Positions 50,705-59,635 of a stretch of 64,000 bases of DNA are shown in pieces. A program made the translations under genes and the position numbers. A model generated the notes under the pieces. It had not been told where the DNA came from. It searched no databases and saw only the letters and a program-made list of their open reading frames with translations. Position 1 is the stretch's first letter, and every line of letters begins with the position of its first letter. The DNA comes from Mycobacterium marseillense (GTDB lineage Bacteria; Actinomycetota; Actinomycetes; Mycobacteriales; Mycobacteriaceae): assembly GCF_010731675.1 (NCBI RefSeq), contig NZ_AP022584.1, positions 1,302,001-1,366,000 of the forward strand, read 5' to 3'.

Positions 50705-50889
50705 TGCTGCTCCCTGAGTCTTGACAGCTTGGACATCATGGCACATCTGGGCAGCTAGAAGGGCGGTGGTTACCCTGATTGGGCGTCGGCGCGCGCCGTG
50801 CGGACAGAGCCGAGTTCGGCTAGATAAGTGGTGACTCGCCGTCGCCGTTGGCCGGCGGCTCGGCCTGTGTCGCCGCGGCGGCTAACCCG

Positions 50890-51345
50890 TCACCTACCCA
50901 CGTCGATCCATATCGTCAGGGCCACGGTCAACACGGCGACCACCACGAGCAGGATCGTGTCGGTCCTACGAAGCCGCGGCGCGTCGGATGCGCCCAGGCG
51001 TAATTCGCGGGCGATCAGGAAAAGCGGGAACATCACGCTGACGGCGATGAAGAACGATCCGACGACGTAAAGCCACACGAATCGCACGTTGTGCTTCCTG
51101 GCTTCGATCACCATCAGAATGACCGCGCTCAGGGCCAACATCAGGGCGTCGGCTGCGATGTTTCGCGACGCCGCCGTCGTTTGGGTGTCGCGCCAGAAAT
51201 TAACGAAGAAGCCGGTCGGGCTGTGTACATACGCGACTGTCTGGCTCCACGTCGCGATGAGCGCGGCGACTGCGATGGCGCCGTAGACGGCGCAAAGAAC
51301 CTTGCGGGACGTGGGGACCGATGATGCTTGGTCGGCTGTTGTCAT
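50890..51345 (-). CDS. four-helix membrane protein (DUF2834-like)
   Basis: A 151-residue protein with four hydrophobic helices (about 17-36, 65-82, 88-110, 127-147). It resembles small DUF2834 membrane proteins; function unknown. It stands alone between the Rv1683-like gene and the sugar-oxidation operon. Confidence 0.72.
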   Translation of the reverse strand: MTTADQASSVPTSRKVLCAVYGAIAVAALIATWSQTVAYVHSPTGFFVNFWRDTQTTAASRNIAADALMLALSAVILMVIEARKHNVRFVWLYVVGSFFIAVSVMFPLFLIARELRLGASDAPRLRRTDTILLVVVAVLTVALTIWIDVGR

Positions 51346-51853
51346 GGCTCAAGGTAGAACGAACTGAACTGGCGACAGCACAAAATGGCAACTTCACTGG
51401 CGGCCCGAAGGCTGCGCGCCCAATGGCTGCCGCGAGTGATCGTCAGCCACTCCGCGGACCCCCAGCCTGGTGGCTCGCTGTGAATCAGCTGCACGTTCGT
51501 TTGTGCCCAAGGGCACCGGGTATTCACTCGACGCGCTTCGGTCGCGACGTGCCGTGTCGAGACCGCTTCGGTTGAAACCCACAGCTGGGCGCTTCCAGTT
51601 CGCTGGGCGGCTTCCGCAACGGTCACTGACGTGTCGGGACTGAAGCCCGCCGGACCGTTTCCTTCCAGCCCGAAGGCGAGGTCGCTTGATCGACACCACG
51701 ACGGATTCGCTCGGCAAGCAGGCGCACGGAAATCCCCACGCATTCCTGCCATCACCCCACGGCGCGCGCAGCGCCAGCAACCATTTCACGAAGGAAACCA
51801 GCCCGGGCCGGTGATCGTCGGCCCGGCACGACGCGAGCGAAGAAGGGATTCAC
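51346..51853. other. 500-bp intergenic region
   Basis: Divergent promoter region between the DUF2834-like gene and the carbohydrate operon. Open frames running through it are extensions of downstream genes or shadows. GAAGAAGGG at its right end is the ribosome site of the next gene. Confidence 0.5.
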
Positions 51854-52360
51854 ATGTTGTTGCTGGGCAACGGCGGAGGGCGCAAGGGTCGCACCGCCGG
51901 CAGCGACGGACTGGGCGAGGTGTCGCACCTGGCCGAGCGGGCACTCTACGACGTCGCACACGGTCGTTTCGAACGCTCGCTGTCCGGGCTGACCGCCATC
52001 GCGGCGCTCGTCACGACGGCCGAAATCTACTTCGAGCACTACAAGGCGAGCTTCGGCAACAAGTGGATGTGGAGCCCGATCGTGGTGACCCCGCCGGTGG
52101 TCGTCGCCGGCATCGGGGGCGTCTTCTCGCGCCGCTGGGCCAAACTCTGGCTGCCGATCACCGCCGGCATCTATACGGCCAACGGGCTGATGGGCGAATA
52201 CCTGCACGCGCGCGGCGTCGCCCGCAAGCCGGGCGGGTGGAAGCACGCGTCGTACAACGTGCCCATGGGCCCGCCGATCGCGGCGCCGGGACTGATGTGC
52301 ATGGTCGGAGGGATGGGACTGCTGGCGTCGATCCTGCGCCGCGAACGGTTCCGGGGTTAG
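51854..52360 (+). CDS. membrane protein leading the carbohydrate operon
   Basis: A 168-residue protein with a soluble N-terminus (about 1-40) and four predicted helices (about 43-55, 74-92, 96-112, 140-160). I do not recognise the family. It starts a six-gene run with gaps of 17 bp or overlaps. It may anchor or serve the oxidoreductase encoded downstream. Confidence 0.75.
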   Translation: MLLLGNGGGRKGRTAGSDGLGEVSHLAERALYDVAHGRFERSLSGLTAIAALVTTAEIYFEHYKASFGNKWMWSPIVVTPPVVVAGIGGVFSRRWAKLWLPITAGIYTANGLMGEYLHARGVARKPGGWKHASYNVPMGPPIAAPGLMCMVGGMGLLASILRRERFRG

Positions 52361-52377
52361 GCATCGGGATCACCGAG

Positions 52378-53124
52378 ATGGCTGACACCTCACGCCCCGA
52401 CCACCTGCCCAACCTGCGCCCCGACGGCAAGCCGCCGCACCCCTCCTGGCTGCCCAGACAGCGCCGCGGCACCACGCCGCAGATGATCGGGCGCTACCCC
52501 GACTTCGACGTGCTGCGGACCGCCGAAACCTGGGACGAGGCCACCAGGAAAGTCGTGCTGGCCCGGCTCGAACCGCCCGGCCCCCTACGGTTTTTCACCG
52601 CCGAAGAGGAGCCGTGCCTGCGCGCGTTCTGCGACACGGTGCTGGCGCAGGACGACGAGCCGCGCGTGCCGGTGGCCGAATCCGTCGACTCCAAACTCGC
52701 CGACGGGCGCCTCGATGGCTACCAGTACGCGGACATGCCGGACGACCGCGACACGTGGCGCTTGGTGCTGCGCGGGCTCGACGAGACCGCGGCCGCCACA
52801 TACGGCGCATCCTCGTTCGCGGCCGCCGGGCGGGAAACGCGCGAAGAGATCATCGGCCAGTTCTCGCAGGGCGAGCTGGAGGGCGGCGCCTGGGAGAACC
52901 TGAACGTCAAGCGCGCCTGGTCGGTGTGCATGCGAATGACGCTGTCCGGCTTCTACTCTCACCCGTGGGCGTGGAACGAGATCGGCTTCGGCGGCCCCGC
53001 CTACCCGCGCGGGTTCATGCGCCTCGGCGGCGCCACCGGGCCCGCCGCCGCGCGCGAACCGTTCGAGACCCCCGGCGCCACGGACGAAGACCCCGTGCAG
53101 GTTGTGCAGAACGGCGAGGTGTGA
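52378..53124 (+). CDS. gluconate 2-dehydrogenase subunit 3-like protein
   Basis: A 248-residue protein of the Gluconate_2-dh3 family (FFTAEEEPCLRAFCDTVLAQ near 80-99, SVCMRMTLSGFYSHPWAWNEIGFGG near 185-209). The family's usual Tat signal is absent, so it probably stays in the cytoplasm. The stop shares its last base with the start of the GMC subunit gene. It should be the small partner that stabilises the FAD subunit. Confidence 0.88.
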   Translation: MADTSRPDHLPNLRPDGKPPHPSWLPRQRRGTTPQMIGRYPDFDVLRTAETWDEATRKVVLARLEPPGPLRFFTAEEEPCLRAFCDTVLAQDDEPRVPVAESVDSKLADGRLDGYQYADMPDDRDTWRLVLRGLDETAAATYGASSFAAAGRETREEIIGQFSQGELEGGAWENLNVKRAWSVCMRMTLSGFYSHPWAWNEIGFGGPAYPRGFMRLGGATGPAAAREPFETPGATDEDPVQVVQNGEV

Positions 53125-54821
53125 TGGGCGACTTCTGGCGAGGCCTGCTCAAAGGAGCCGTGGGTCCCAAGGACAACGACTCGCGATTCCTGCTCGACGT
53201 GCACTCGCGCGACCTCCCCGGCGAGAAGACCATGCGGCGCTACCGCGACGACGACGAGGTCGACCTGGTGGTCGTCGGAGCCGGCGCCGGCGGCTCGGTG
53301 CTGGCGCAGCGGCTGGCCCGCGCCGGCTGGCGGGTCGTGATCCTCGAGGCCGGCCCGTTCTGGCATCCGGATGAGGACTGGGTGTCCGACGAGGCGGGCT
53401 CCCATGCGTTGTACTGGACGCAGAAGCGCATCATCGGCGGTGACGACCCAATCGAGCTGGGCAAGAACAACTCCGGGCGCGGGGTGGGCGGCTCCATGGT
53501 GCACTACGCCGGCTACACCCCGCGGTTCCACCCCAGCGACTTCGAGACCTTTTCGCGGGACGGGGTGGGCGCCGACTGGCCCCTGCGCTACGAGGACATC
53601 CGCCGCCACTACGAACGGATCGAGCTCGAGCTGCCGGTGGCCGGGCAGAACTGGCCGTGGGGCGATCCGCATCGCTATCCCTTTGCCCCGCACCCTATTT
53701 CGGGGGCCGCCGCCAAGATCTGGGAGGGCGCGCTCAAGCTCGGCATCGAGATGCGGGTGGGGCCCGTCGGCATCGTCAACGGCACGTTCGGCAACCGCCC
53801 GCACTGCATCTACCGCGGCTACTGCCTGCAGGGCTGCAAGGTCAACGCCAAGGCCAGCCCGTACGTCACGCACCTCCCCGACGCGCTGGCCCACGACGTG
53901 GAGATCCGCGCCAACTGCATGGCGTCGCGCGTCGAACTCGACGAGACCGGCGCCGCGCGGGGCGTGGTCTACTACGACGAGGTGGGCGGCAAGGAACGGC
54001 TTCAGCGCGCCAAAGTGGTTGCCGTGGCCGGGTATTCGATCGAAACACCGCGCCTGCTGCTGAACTCGGTCAGCGACCGCTTCCCCAACGGGTTGGGCAA
54101 CAACGACGATCAGGTCGGACGCTACGTCATGGTGCAGGGCGCCACTCAGTCCGCGGGCCGGTGGTCCGAGGAGGTTCGAATGTACAAGGCGCCTCCCCCG
54201 GAGGTGACCTCCGAGCAGTACTACGAGACCGACCTCTCTCGCGGGTTCGCCCGCGGGTTCTCCATCCAGACGGTGTCACCGATGCCCATCGGCTGGGCCG
54301 AACACGTGATGGCCGACGGACATTGGGGCCGCGCGCTGCGGGAGTACATGCGCGATTACAACCATTGGGCGACCGTCGGCGTGCTCAACGAGTTGTTGCC
54401 ACTGCCGGACAATCGGGTGACGCTGGCGCAGGAGAAGGACCCTTACGGCATCCCGATCGCCCGGTTCGACTACACGCTGTGCGACAACGACAAGGCCAAC
54501 ATGGCCTACTCCACCAAGGTGATCGGCGATATCCTGCATGCCGCCGACGCCCAGGACGTGCTGACCATCGAGCGATTCGCCCACCTGATCGGCGGAGCCC
54601 GCATGGGCACCGGGCCGCAGAATTCGGTGGTCGACTCCGACCACCGGGTGTGGGGCGTGCCGAACCTGTTCCTCGCCGACGGCTCGGTGTGTCCCACCCA
54701 GGGTTCGGCCAATCCGGCGCTGACGATCATGGCGCTGGCCTCGCGGCTCGCCGAGCGGATGGCCGCCGGACAAATCGATACCGGTGTGGGGCGGGGGTCG
54801 AAGGCGGAAGCCCGTGGCTGA
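53124..54821 (+). CDS. GMC-family FAD oxidoreductase (gluconate/sugar dehydrogenase-like)
   Basis: A 565-residue GMC flavoprotein. The FAD dinucleotide loop is VVGAGAGGSVLAQRLA (about 50-65); GRGVGGSMVHYAG contacts FAD. The C-terminal part has IGGARMGTGPQNSVVD and the closing FLADGSVCPTQGSANPALTIMALA with the catalytic-base region. No signal peptide. No cytochrome c subunit is encoded nearby, so electrons must go elsewhere. With the subunit 3-like protein it resembles membrane sugar/gluconate dehydrogenases. Substrate unknown. Confidence 0.9.
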   Translation: MGDFWRGLLKGAVGPKDNDSRFLLDVHSRDLPGEKTMRRYRDDDEVDLVVVGAGAGGSVLAQRLARAGWRVVILEAGPFWHPDEDWVSDEAGSHALYWTQKRIIGGDDPIELGKNNSGRGVGGSMVHYAGYTPRFHPSDFETFSRDGVGADWPLRYEDIRRHYERIELELPVAGQNWPWGDPHRYPFAPHPISGAAAKIWEGALKLGIEMRVGPVGIVNGTFGNRPHCIYRGYCLQGCKVNAKASPYVTHLPDALAHDVEIRANCMASRVELDETGAARGVVYYDEVGGKERLQRAKVVAVAGYSIETPRLLLNSVSDRFPNGLGNNDDQVGRYVMVQGATQSAGRWSEEVRMYKAPPPEVTSEQYYETDLSRGFARGFSIQTVSPMPIGWAEHVMADGHWGRALREYMRDYNHWATVGVLNELLPLPDNRVTLAQEKDPYGIPIARFDYTLCDNDKANMAYSTKVIGDILHAADAQDVLTIERFAHLIGGARMGTGPQNSVVDSDHRVWGVPNLFLADGSVCPTQGSANPALTIMALASRLAERMAAGQIDTGVGRGSKAEARG

Positions 54822-56604
54822 CCTGAAGATCGACACCGCGACCACGTTCGCCCCCCGGGTGCTGCGCGAGTATGCGCTGCTCGCCGACGGTGAGCGGGGC
54901 GCGCTGATCGGGCCGCAGGGCGACGTGGCGTGGATGTGCGCGCCGCACTGGGATTCCGACGCGGTCTTCTCCAATCTCATTGGCGGCGGCGGGGTTTACG
55001 CCGTCACCCCGACCGATGTTCGGCACGTCTGGGGTGGCTACTACGAGCCGGGCACCCTGATCTGGCGTAACCGTTGGATCACCCGCGACGGCATCGTGGA
55101 ATGCCGTGACGCGCTGGCCTTTCCGGGCGACCCCGACCGAGCCGTGCTGCTGCGGCGGCTCACCGGCTGCCGTGGGACGGCGCGGGTGCGGGTGCTGCTG
55201 GCACCGAGCGCGGAATTCGGCCGGCACGGCCCCGGCAAGCCCACCGTGGACGGCGGGGTGTGGAGCGGCCGCTCGGGGAAGTTGCACTGGCGCTGGCGGG
55301 CCGGCTGCGACGCGCGCCCCGTGCGGGCCGCCCAGGAGAAGGGCCCACTGCTCACCTGTGAGATCACCCTGGACGAGGGCGAGCAACACGACCTGGTGCT
55401 GGAACTGTCCGAACGCGCCCTGCCGGACCAGCCCCCGGACCCCGACATCGCCTGGGAAGCCACCACCGCCGCCTGGCAGCGCAGCGTGCCCGAGCTGAGT
55501 TGCACCATCGCTCCGCGCGACGGGCGTAACTCCTACGCCGTGCTGCGCGGGCTGACCAGCAGCGGCGGCGGCATGGTCGCCGCCGCCACCATGAGCCTGC
55601 CCGAACGCGCGCACTCCAACCAGAACTACGACTACCGCTATTCCTGGATCCGCGACCAGGTGTACGCCGGCATGGCCGCCGCCGCCGTCGGCACGACCGA
55701 GTTGCTCGACCAGGCGGTCGAATTCGTGGGCGCTCGGCTGCTCGAGGACGGCCCGAACCTCAAGCCCGCCTACACCGTCACCGGCGGCGCCGTGCCCGGC
55801 GAAGAAACGCTCGACCTGCCCGGCTACCCCGGCGGCGCCGACAAGATCGGCAACTGGGTCAACCAGCAATTCCAGCTGGATGCCTTCGGCGAGGCGCTGC
55901 AACTGCTGGCCAAGGCGGGCGCCGCCGACCGGCTCGACGCCGACGGCTGGCGCGCGGCGCAGACGGCGATCAAGGCCATCGAAAAGCGTTGGCGTGAACC
56001 GGATGCCGGCGTCTGGGAGATCGACAACGAGCGGTGGACGCAGTCCCGTCTGGCCTGTGTTGGGGGGTTACGTGCCATCGCGAAGCTCGCCGGCGCGGGG
56101 CCCGAGGTCGCCGCGTGCGCACCGCTGGCCGATGCGATCCTCGCCGACACCGCCTCGGAAAGCCTGAACCCGCACGGGTATTGGCAACGCAGCCCCGGGC
56201 AGACGGGTGTCGACGCATCGCTGCTGCTGCCACCGGTGCGCGGGGCCGTGCCCGCCGACGATCCCAGGACCATCGCCACCCTGGACGCCGTTCGCCGCCA
56301 ACTCGCCGACGACGGATTCGTCTACCGATTCCGGCACGACGAACGCGACCTCGGCGACGCCGAGGGAGCCTTCCTGCTCTGCGGGTTCATGATGGCGCTG
56401 GCCGAACATCAACAGGGCCATGCCCATTGCGCGATGCGATGGTTCGAACGCAACCGCACCGCCTGTGGGCCACCGGGACTGTTCTGCGAGGAATACGACG
56501 TGCGGCAGCGCCAGCTCCGCGGCAACCTCCCCCAAGCGTTCGCGCACGCGCTGATGCTGGAATGCACCGCCACCCTCACCGGCGACGCCGCCCACCATGA
56601 CTGA
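54814..56604 (+). CDS. glycoside hydrolase family 15 (trehalase/glucoamylase-like)
   Basis: A 596-residue GH15 enzyme with an N-terminal beta-sandwich and a C-terminal (alpha/alpha)6 barrel. NYDYRYSWIRDQVY (about 270-283) is the family signature; LPGYPGGADKIGNWVNQQFQLD follows near 340-361. GTG 54814 overlaps the GMC stop by eight bases. No signal peptide. Mycobacterial GH15 enzymes include a trehalase, so trehalose or a glucan is a plausible substrate. Confidence 0.9.
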   Translation: MADLKIDTATTFAPRVLREYALLADGERGALIGPQGDVAWMCAPHWDSDAVFSNLIGGGGVYAVTPTDVRHVWGGYYEPGTLIWRNRWITRDGIVECRDALAFPGDPDRAVLLRRLTGCRGTARVRVLLAPSAEFGRHGPGKPTVDGGVWSGRSGKLHWRWRAGCDARPVRAAQEKGPLLTCEITLDEGEQHDLVLELSERALPDQPPDPDIAWEATTAAWQRSVPELSCTIAPRDGRNSYAVLRGLTSSGGGMVAAATMSLPERAHSNQNYDYRYSWIRDQVYAGMAAAAVGTTELLDQAVEFVGARLLEDGPNLKPAYTVTGGAVPGEETLDLPGYPGGADKIGNWVNQQFQLDAFGEALQLLAKAGAADRLDADGWRAAQTAIKAIEKRWREPDAGVWEIDNERWTQSRLACVGGLRAIAKLAGAGPEVAACAPLADAILADTASESLNPHGYWQRSPGQTGVDASLLLPPVRGAVPADDPRTIATLDAVRRQLADDGFVYRFRHDERDLGDAEGAFLLCGFMMALAEHQQGHAHCAMRWFERNRTACGPPGLFCEEYDVRQRQLRGNLPQAFAHALMLECTATLTGDAAHHD

Positions 56605-56646
56605 TCGGGTGCCTGACACCTGCACCGAGCGAAAGGAATTCCTGCG

Positions 56647-57663
56647 ATGACTCAGACAGTGGTGATCACCGGAGCCAGCGCCGGCATCGGCCGCGCCACC
56701 GCGAAGGAGTTCGGGCAGCGCGGCGCGAACGTCGCCCTGCTCGCCCGTGGCGCCGCCGGCCTGGAAGGCGCGGCGCGTGACGTCGAGGCCGGTGGCGGTA
56801 AGGCGTTGGCCATCCCGACCGACGTGTCCGACCACGCGGCCGTCGTCGCCGCCGCCGACGAGGCCGAAGCCGCGTTCGGTCCCATCGACGTCTGGGTCAA
56901 CGTCGCGTTCACCTCGGTGTTCGCGCCGTTCACCGAAATCAGCGCCGAGGAGTTCAAACGCGTGACCGAGGTGTCCTACCTGGGCTACGTGCACGGCACG
57001 ATGGCGGCGCTGGCCAAGATGCGCCCGCGCGACCGCGGCACCATCGTGCAGGTCGGTTCGGCGCTCGGGCAGCGATCAATCCCGCTGCAGTCGGCCTATT
57101 GCGGGGCCAAACACGCCATCAACGGGTTCACCGAATCGGTGCGCTGCGAACTGTTCCACGAGGGCTCCAAGGTGCGGATCACCGTGGTGCAGATGCCCGC
57201 GGTCAACACCCCGCAATTCTCCTGGGTGCTGTCCCGGCTGCCCCGCCATCCGCAACCGGTGCCGCCGATCTATCAGCCCGAGGTCGCCGCCCGCGGCGTG
57301 CTCTACGCCGCGGATCATCCAGGGCGCAAACAGTATTGGGTCGGCGATTCGACCATGGTGACGCTGCTGGCGCAGAAGTTCATCGCGCCGCTGCTGGACC
57401 GCTACCTCGGCCGCACCGGATACGACTCGCAGCAGACCGAGGAGCACGTCGGCCCCGGCCGGCCCCACAACCTATGGGAACCGCTCGACCAGCAACCCGG
57501 GAGCGATCACCGCGCCCGCGGCGAGTTCGACGACGAATCGCACTCCCACAGCCCGCAACTGTGGGCCTCACAGCACCCTGTCGTCAGCGGCACCGGCGCG
57601 CTCAGCGCCGCCGGTGTGGGCGCGTGGCTCGCGGCGCGCGCGGGCCGCCGGTGGGCGCGATGA
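56647..57663 (+). CDS. short-chain dehydrogenase with C-terminal hydrophobic tail
   Basis: A 338-residue SDR. TGASAGIGRAT (about 8-18) binds cofactor; Ser in VGSALGQRS, Tyr and Lys in YCGAKHA. Beyond the normal 250-residue fold, about 85 residues end in LSAAGVGAWLAARAGRRWAR, a possible membrane anchor. AAAGGAATT precedes ATG 56647. Cotranscribed with the GH15 and enolase-family genes. Substrate unknown. Confidence 0.9.
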   Translation: MTQTVVITGASAGIGRATAKEFGQRGANVALLARGAAGLEGAARDVEAGGGKALAIPTDVSDHAAVVAAADEAEAAFGPIDVWVNVAFTSVFAPFTEISAEEFKRVTEVSYLGYVHGTMAALAKMRPRDRGTIVQVGSALGQRSIPLQSAYCGAKHAINGFTESVRCELFHEGSKVRITVVQMPAVNTPQFSWVLSRLPRHPQPVPPIYQPEVAARGVLYAADHPGRKQYWVGDSTMVTLLAQKFIAPLLDRYLGRTGYDSQQTEEHVGPGRPHNLWEPLDQQPGSDHRARGEFDDESHSHSPQLWASQHPVVSGTGALSAAGVGAWLAARAGRRWAR

Positions 57664-58778
57664 CGACCGCCGCGCGGATCGACGCGGCCATCGACGAGGT
57701 CACCGCGCAGGTCTACAAGATCCCCACCGACGCACCGGAAGCCGACGGGACCCTGGAATGGTCGTCGACCACGCTGGTGCTGGCCGAGGTATCCGCCGGC
57801 GGCCAGCGTGGCATCGGCTACACCTACGGCGACGGCGCTTCCGCCAAGCTCATCACCGGTCCGCTGGCCGGCACGCTCACCGGACACAACGCCGTCGACA
57901 TCCCCGCCTTGTGGGAATCGATGGTCAAGGCGATGCGCAACAACGGGCGGCCGGGGCTGGTGTCGTGCGCGATCTCGGCGATCGACACCGCCCTGTGGGA
58001 CCTCAAGGGCAAGCTGCTGGGGCTGCCGGTGTGCCGACTGCTGGGCATGGCGCATCCCAAAGTGCCGATCTACGGTAGCGGCGGTTTCACCACGTACGAC
58101 GAACACACCACCCGCGCCCAGCTCGAACGCTGGGTCGACGAGTGGCAGATCCCGCGCGTCAAAATCAAGATCGGCGAATCATGGGGCTCCGACGAACGTC
58201 GCGACCTTGATCGAATCGCCTTGGCGCGCAAGGTGATCGGACCCGATACGGAACTCTACGTCGACGCCAACGGGGCCTACCAACGCAAGCAGGCGATCCG
58301 GGTGGCCCACGCCATGGCCGATCACGACGTCACGTGGTTCGAAGAACCCGTCTCCTCGGACGATTTGGCCGGACTCCGGGAGGTCCGCGACCAGGTGACC
58401 CCGGATGTCACCGCCGGCGAATACGGCTACGACCTGGCCTATTTCCATCGAATGCTGGCCGCCGACGCGGTCGACTGCCTGCAAATCGACGTCACCCGCT
58501 GCGGGGGCATCACCGACTGGGTGCGCGCGGCCGCCGTGGCCGCCGCCTGCAACGTCGACGTCTCCGGGCACTGCGCCCCTAACCTGCACGCCCACGTCGC
58601 CACCGCCATCCCGAATCTGCGGCACCTGGAGTATTTCCACGATCACCACCGCATCGAGCACATGCTGTTCGATGGCGCGCTGACACCCAAGGGCGGCGCC
58701 CTGCGGCCGGATCAGCACCGGCCGGGCTTCGGCCTGGAGTTCAAGCACAGCGACGCCGAGCAGTACCGGGTGGCCTGA
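57660..58778 (+). CDS. enolase-superfamily dehydratase/racemase
   Basis: A 372-residue mandelate-racemase-type enzyme. RVKIKIGE supplies the KxK base, metal ligands are in YVDANGAY, WFEEPVSSDD and TAGEYGYD, and SGHCAPNLHAH supplies the late His. This pattern suits acid-sugar dehydratases (for example gluconate or galactonate type). The ATG overlaps the SDR stop (ATGA). Together with the GMC oxidase this suggests sugar to aldonate to 2-keto-3-deoxy-aldonate flow. Confidence 0.9.
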   Translation: MTTAARIDAAIDEVTAQVYKIPTDAPEADGTLEWSSTTLVLAEVSAGGQRGIGYTYGDGASAKLITGPLAGTLTGHNAVDIPALWESMVKAMRNNGRPGLVSCAISAIDTALWDLKGKLLGLPVCRLLGMAHPKVPIYGSGGFTTYDEHTTRAQLERWVDEWQIPRVKIKIGESWGSDERRDLDRIALARKVIGPDTELYVDANGAYQRKQAIRVAHAMADHDVTWFEEPVSSDDLAGLREVRDQVTPDVTAGEYGYDLAYFHRMLAADAVDCLQIDVTRCGGITDWVRAAAVAAACNVDVSGHCAPNLHAHVATAIPNLRHLEYFHDHHRIEHMLFDGALTPKGGALRPDQHRPGFGLEFKHSDAEQYRVA

Positions 58779-58870
58779 GCGGCACCGTCCGAAACACACA
58801 TGCATGGACGCGGCCCAAAACGGGAATCGATACGCCAGGTTTTTCACAAAAGGGATTGGAGCAAGGCGCG

Positions 58871-59557
58871 ATGACACTGAACTCCGACGACGACACCGTG
58901 GAGCGCCGCGAGGCACTCATGCGTGCCGTCGTCGAGGAAAGCGACCTCAGTGCGGTCGACTCGGTGCTGGGTCTCGGCGATCCGCAGCGCGTCGGCCGGT
59001 TCCGGTTTTTTCTGGACGGGCATCGCTGGGAATGGTCGGACGCGGTGGCGCGCATGCACGGCTACAAACCCGGACAGGTGCAGCCCACCACGGAACTGTT
59101 GCTGCGACACAAGCACCCCGAGGACCGCGAACGGGTGGCGGCGGTGCTGGAGCGGGTGATGAAGGGAAAGCCGTTCAGCAGCCGGCACCGCATCGTCGAC
59201 ACCGCCGGACGCACCCACTGCGTCGTCGTCGCCGGCGATCGGATGGTCGACGACACCGGCGCGCTGGCGGGCACGTCCGGCTTCTACGTCGACGTCACCG
59301 ACTCGCTGCACACCGACATCACCAATGTGCTCTCGGCAGTCGCCGACGCCCGGTCCCGCATCGAGCAGGCCAAGGGCGTGCTGATGATCGCCTACGGCAT
59401 TTCCGCCGAGCGGGCGTTCGACATCCTGGTGTGGCGTTCCCAGGAGTCCAACCTCAAGGTGCGCGACGTCGCCGGCCGCTTCCTGGACGCCGTGGCCAGC
59501 AAGGCGTCAGCGGAAACGCAGAGTCATGTGGACCAGGCGCTGCTGACGCTGGAGTAG
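58871..59557 (+). CDS. PAS-ANTAR RNA-binding regulator
   Basis: A 228-residue regulator. A PAS domain (about 35-150, RFRFFLDGHRWEWSDAVARMHGY) precedes an ANTAR domain (about 160-215, RSRIEQAKGVLMIAYGISAERAFDIL). ANTAR proteins act as antiterminators on nascent RNA in response to a sensed signal. GGAGCAAGG precedes ATG 58871. It follows the carbohydrate operon after a 92-bp gap and may regulate it. Confidence 0.9.
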   Translation: MTLNSDDDTVERREALMRAVVEESDLSAVDSVLGLGDPQRVGRFRFFLDGHRWEWSDAVARMHGYKPGQVQPTTELLLRHKHPEDRERVAAVLERVMKGKPFSSRHRIVDTAGRTHCVVVAGDRMVDDTGALAGTSGFYVDVTDSLHTDITNVLSAVADARSRIEQAKGVLMIAYGISAERAFDILVWRSQESNLKVRDVAGRFLDAVASKASAETQSHVDQALLTLE

Positions 59558-59635
59558 CCACGCCGCGGCCGGATGGCGCGACTTCTCCTCCGGCCGTCAA
59601 TCGGCCGGCTTCGTCGCCGCGCTAGGGTCGGGCCG

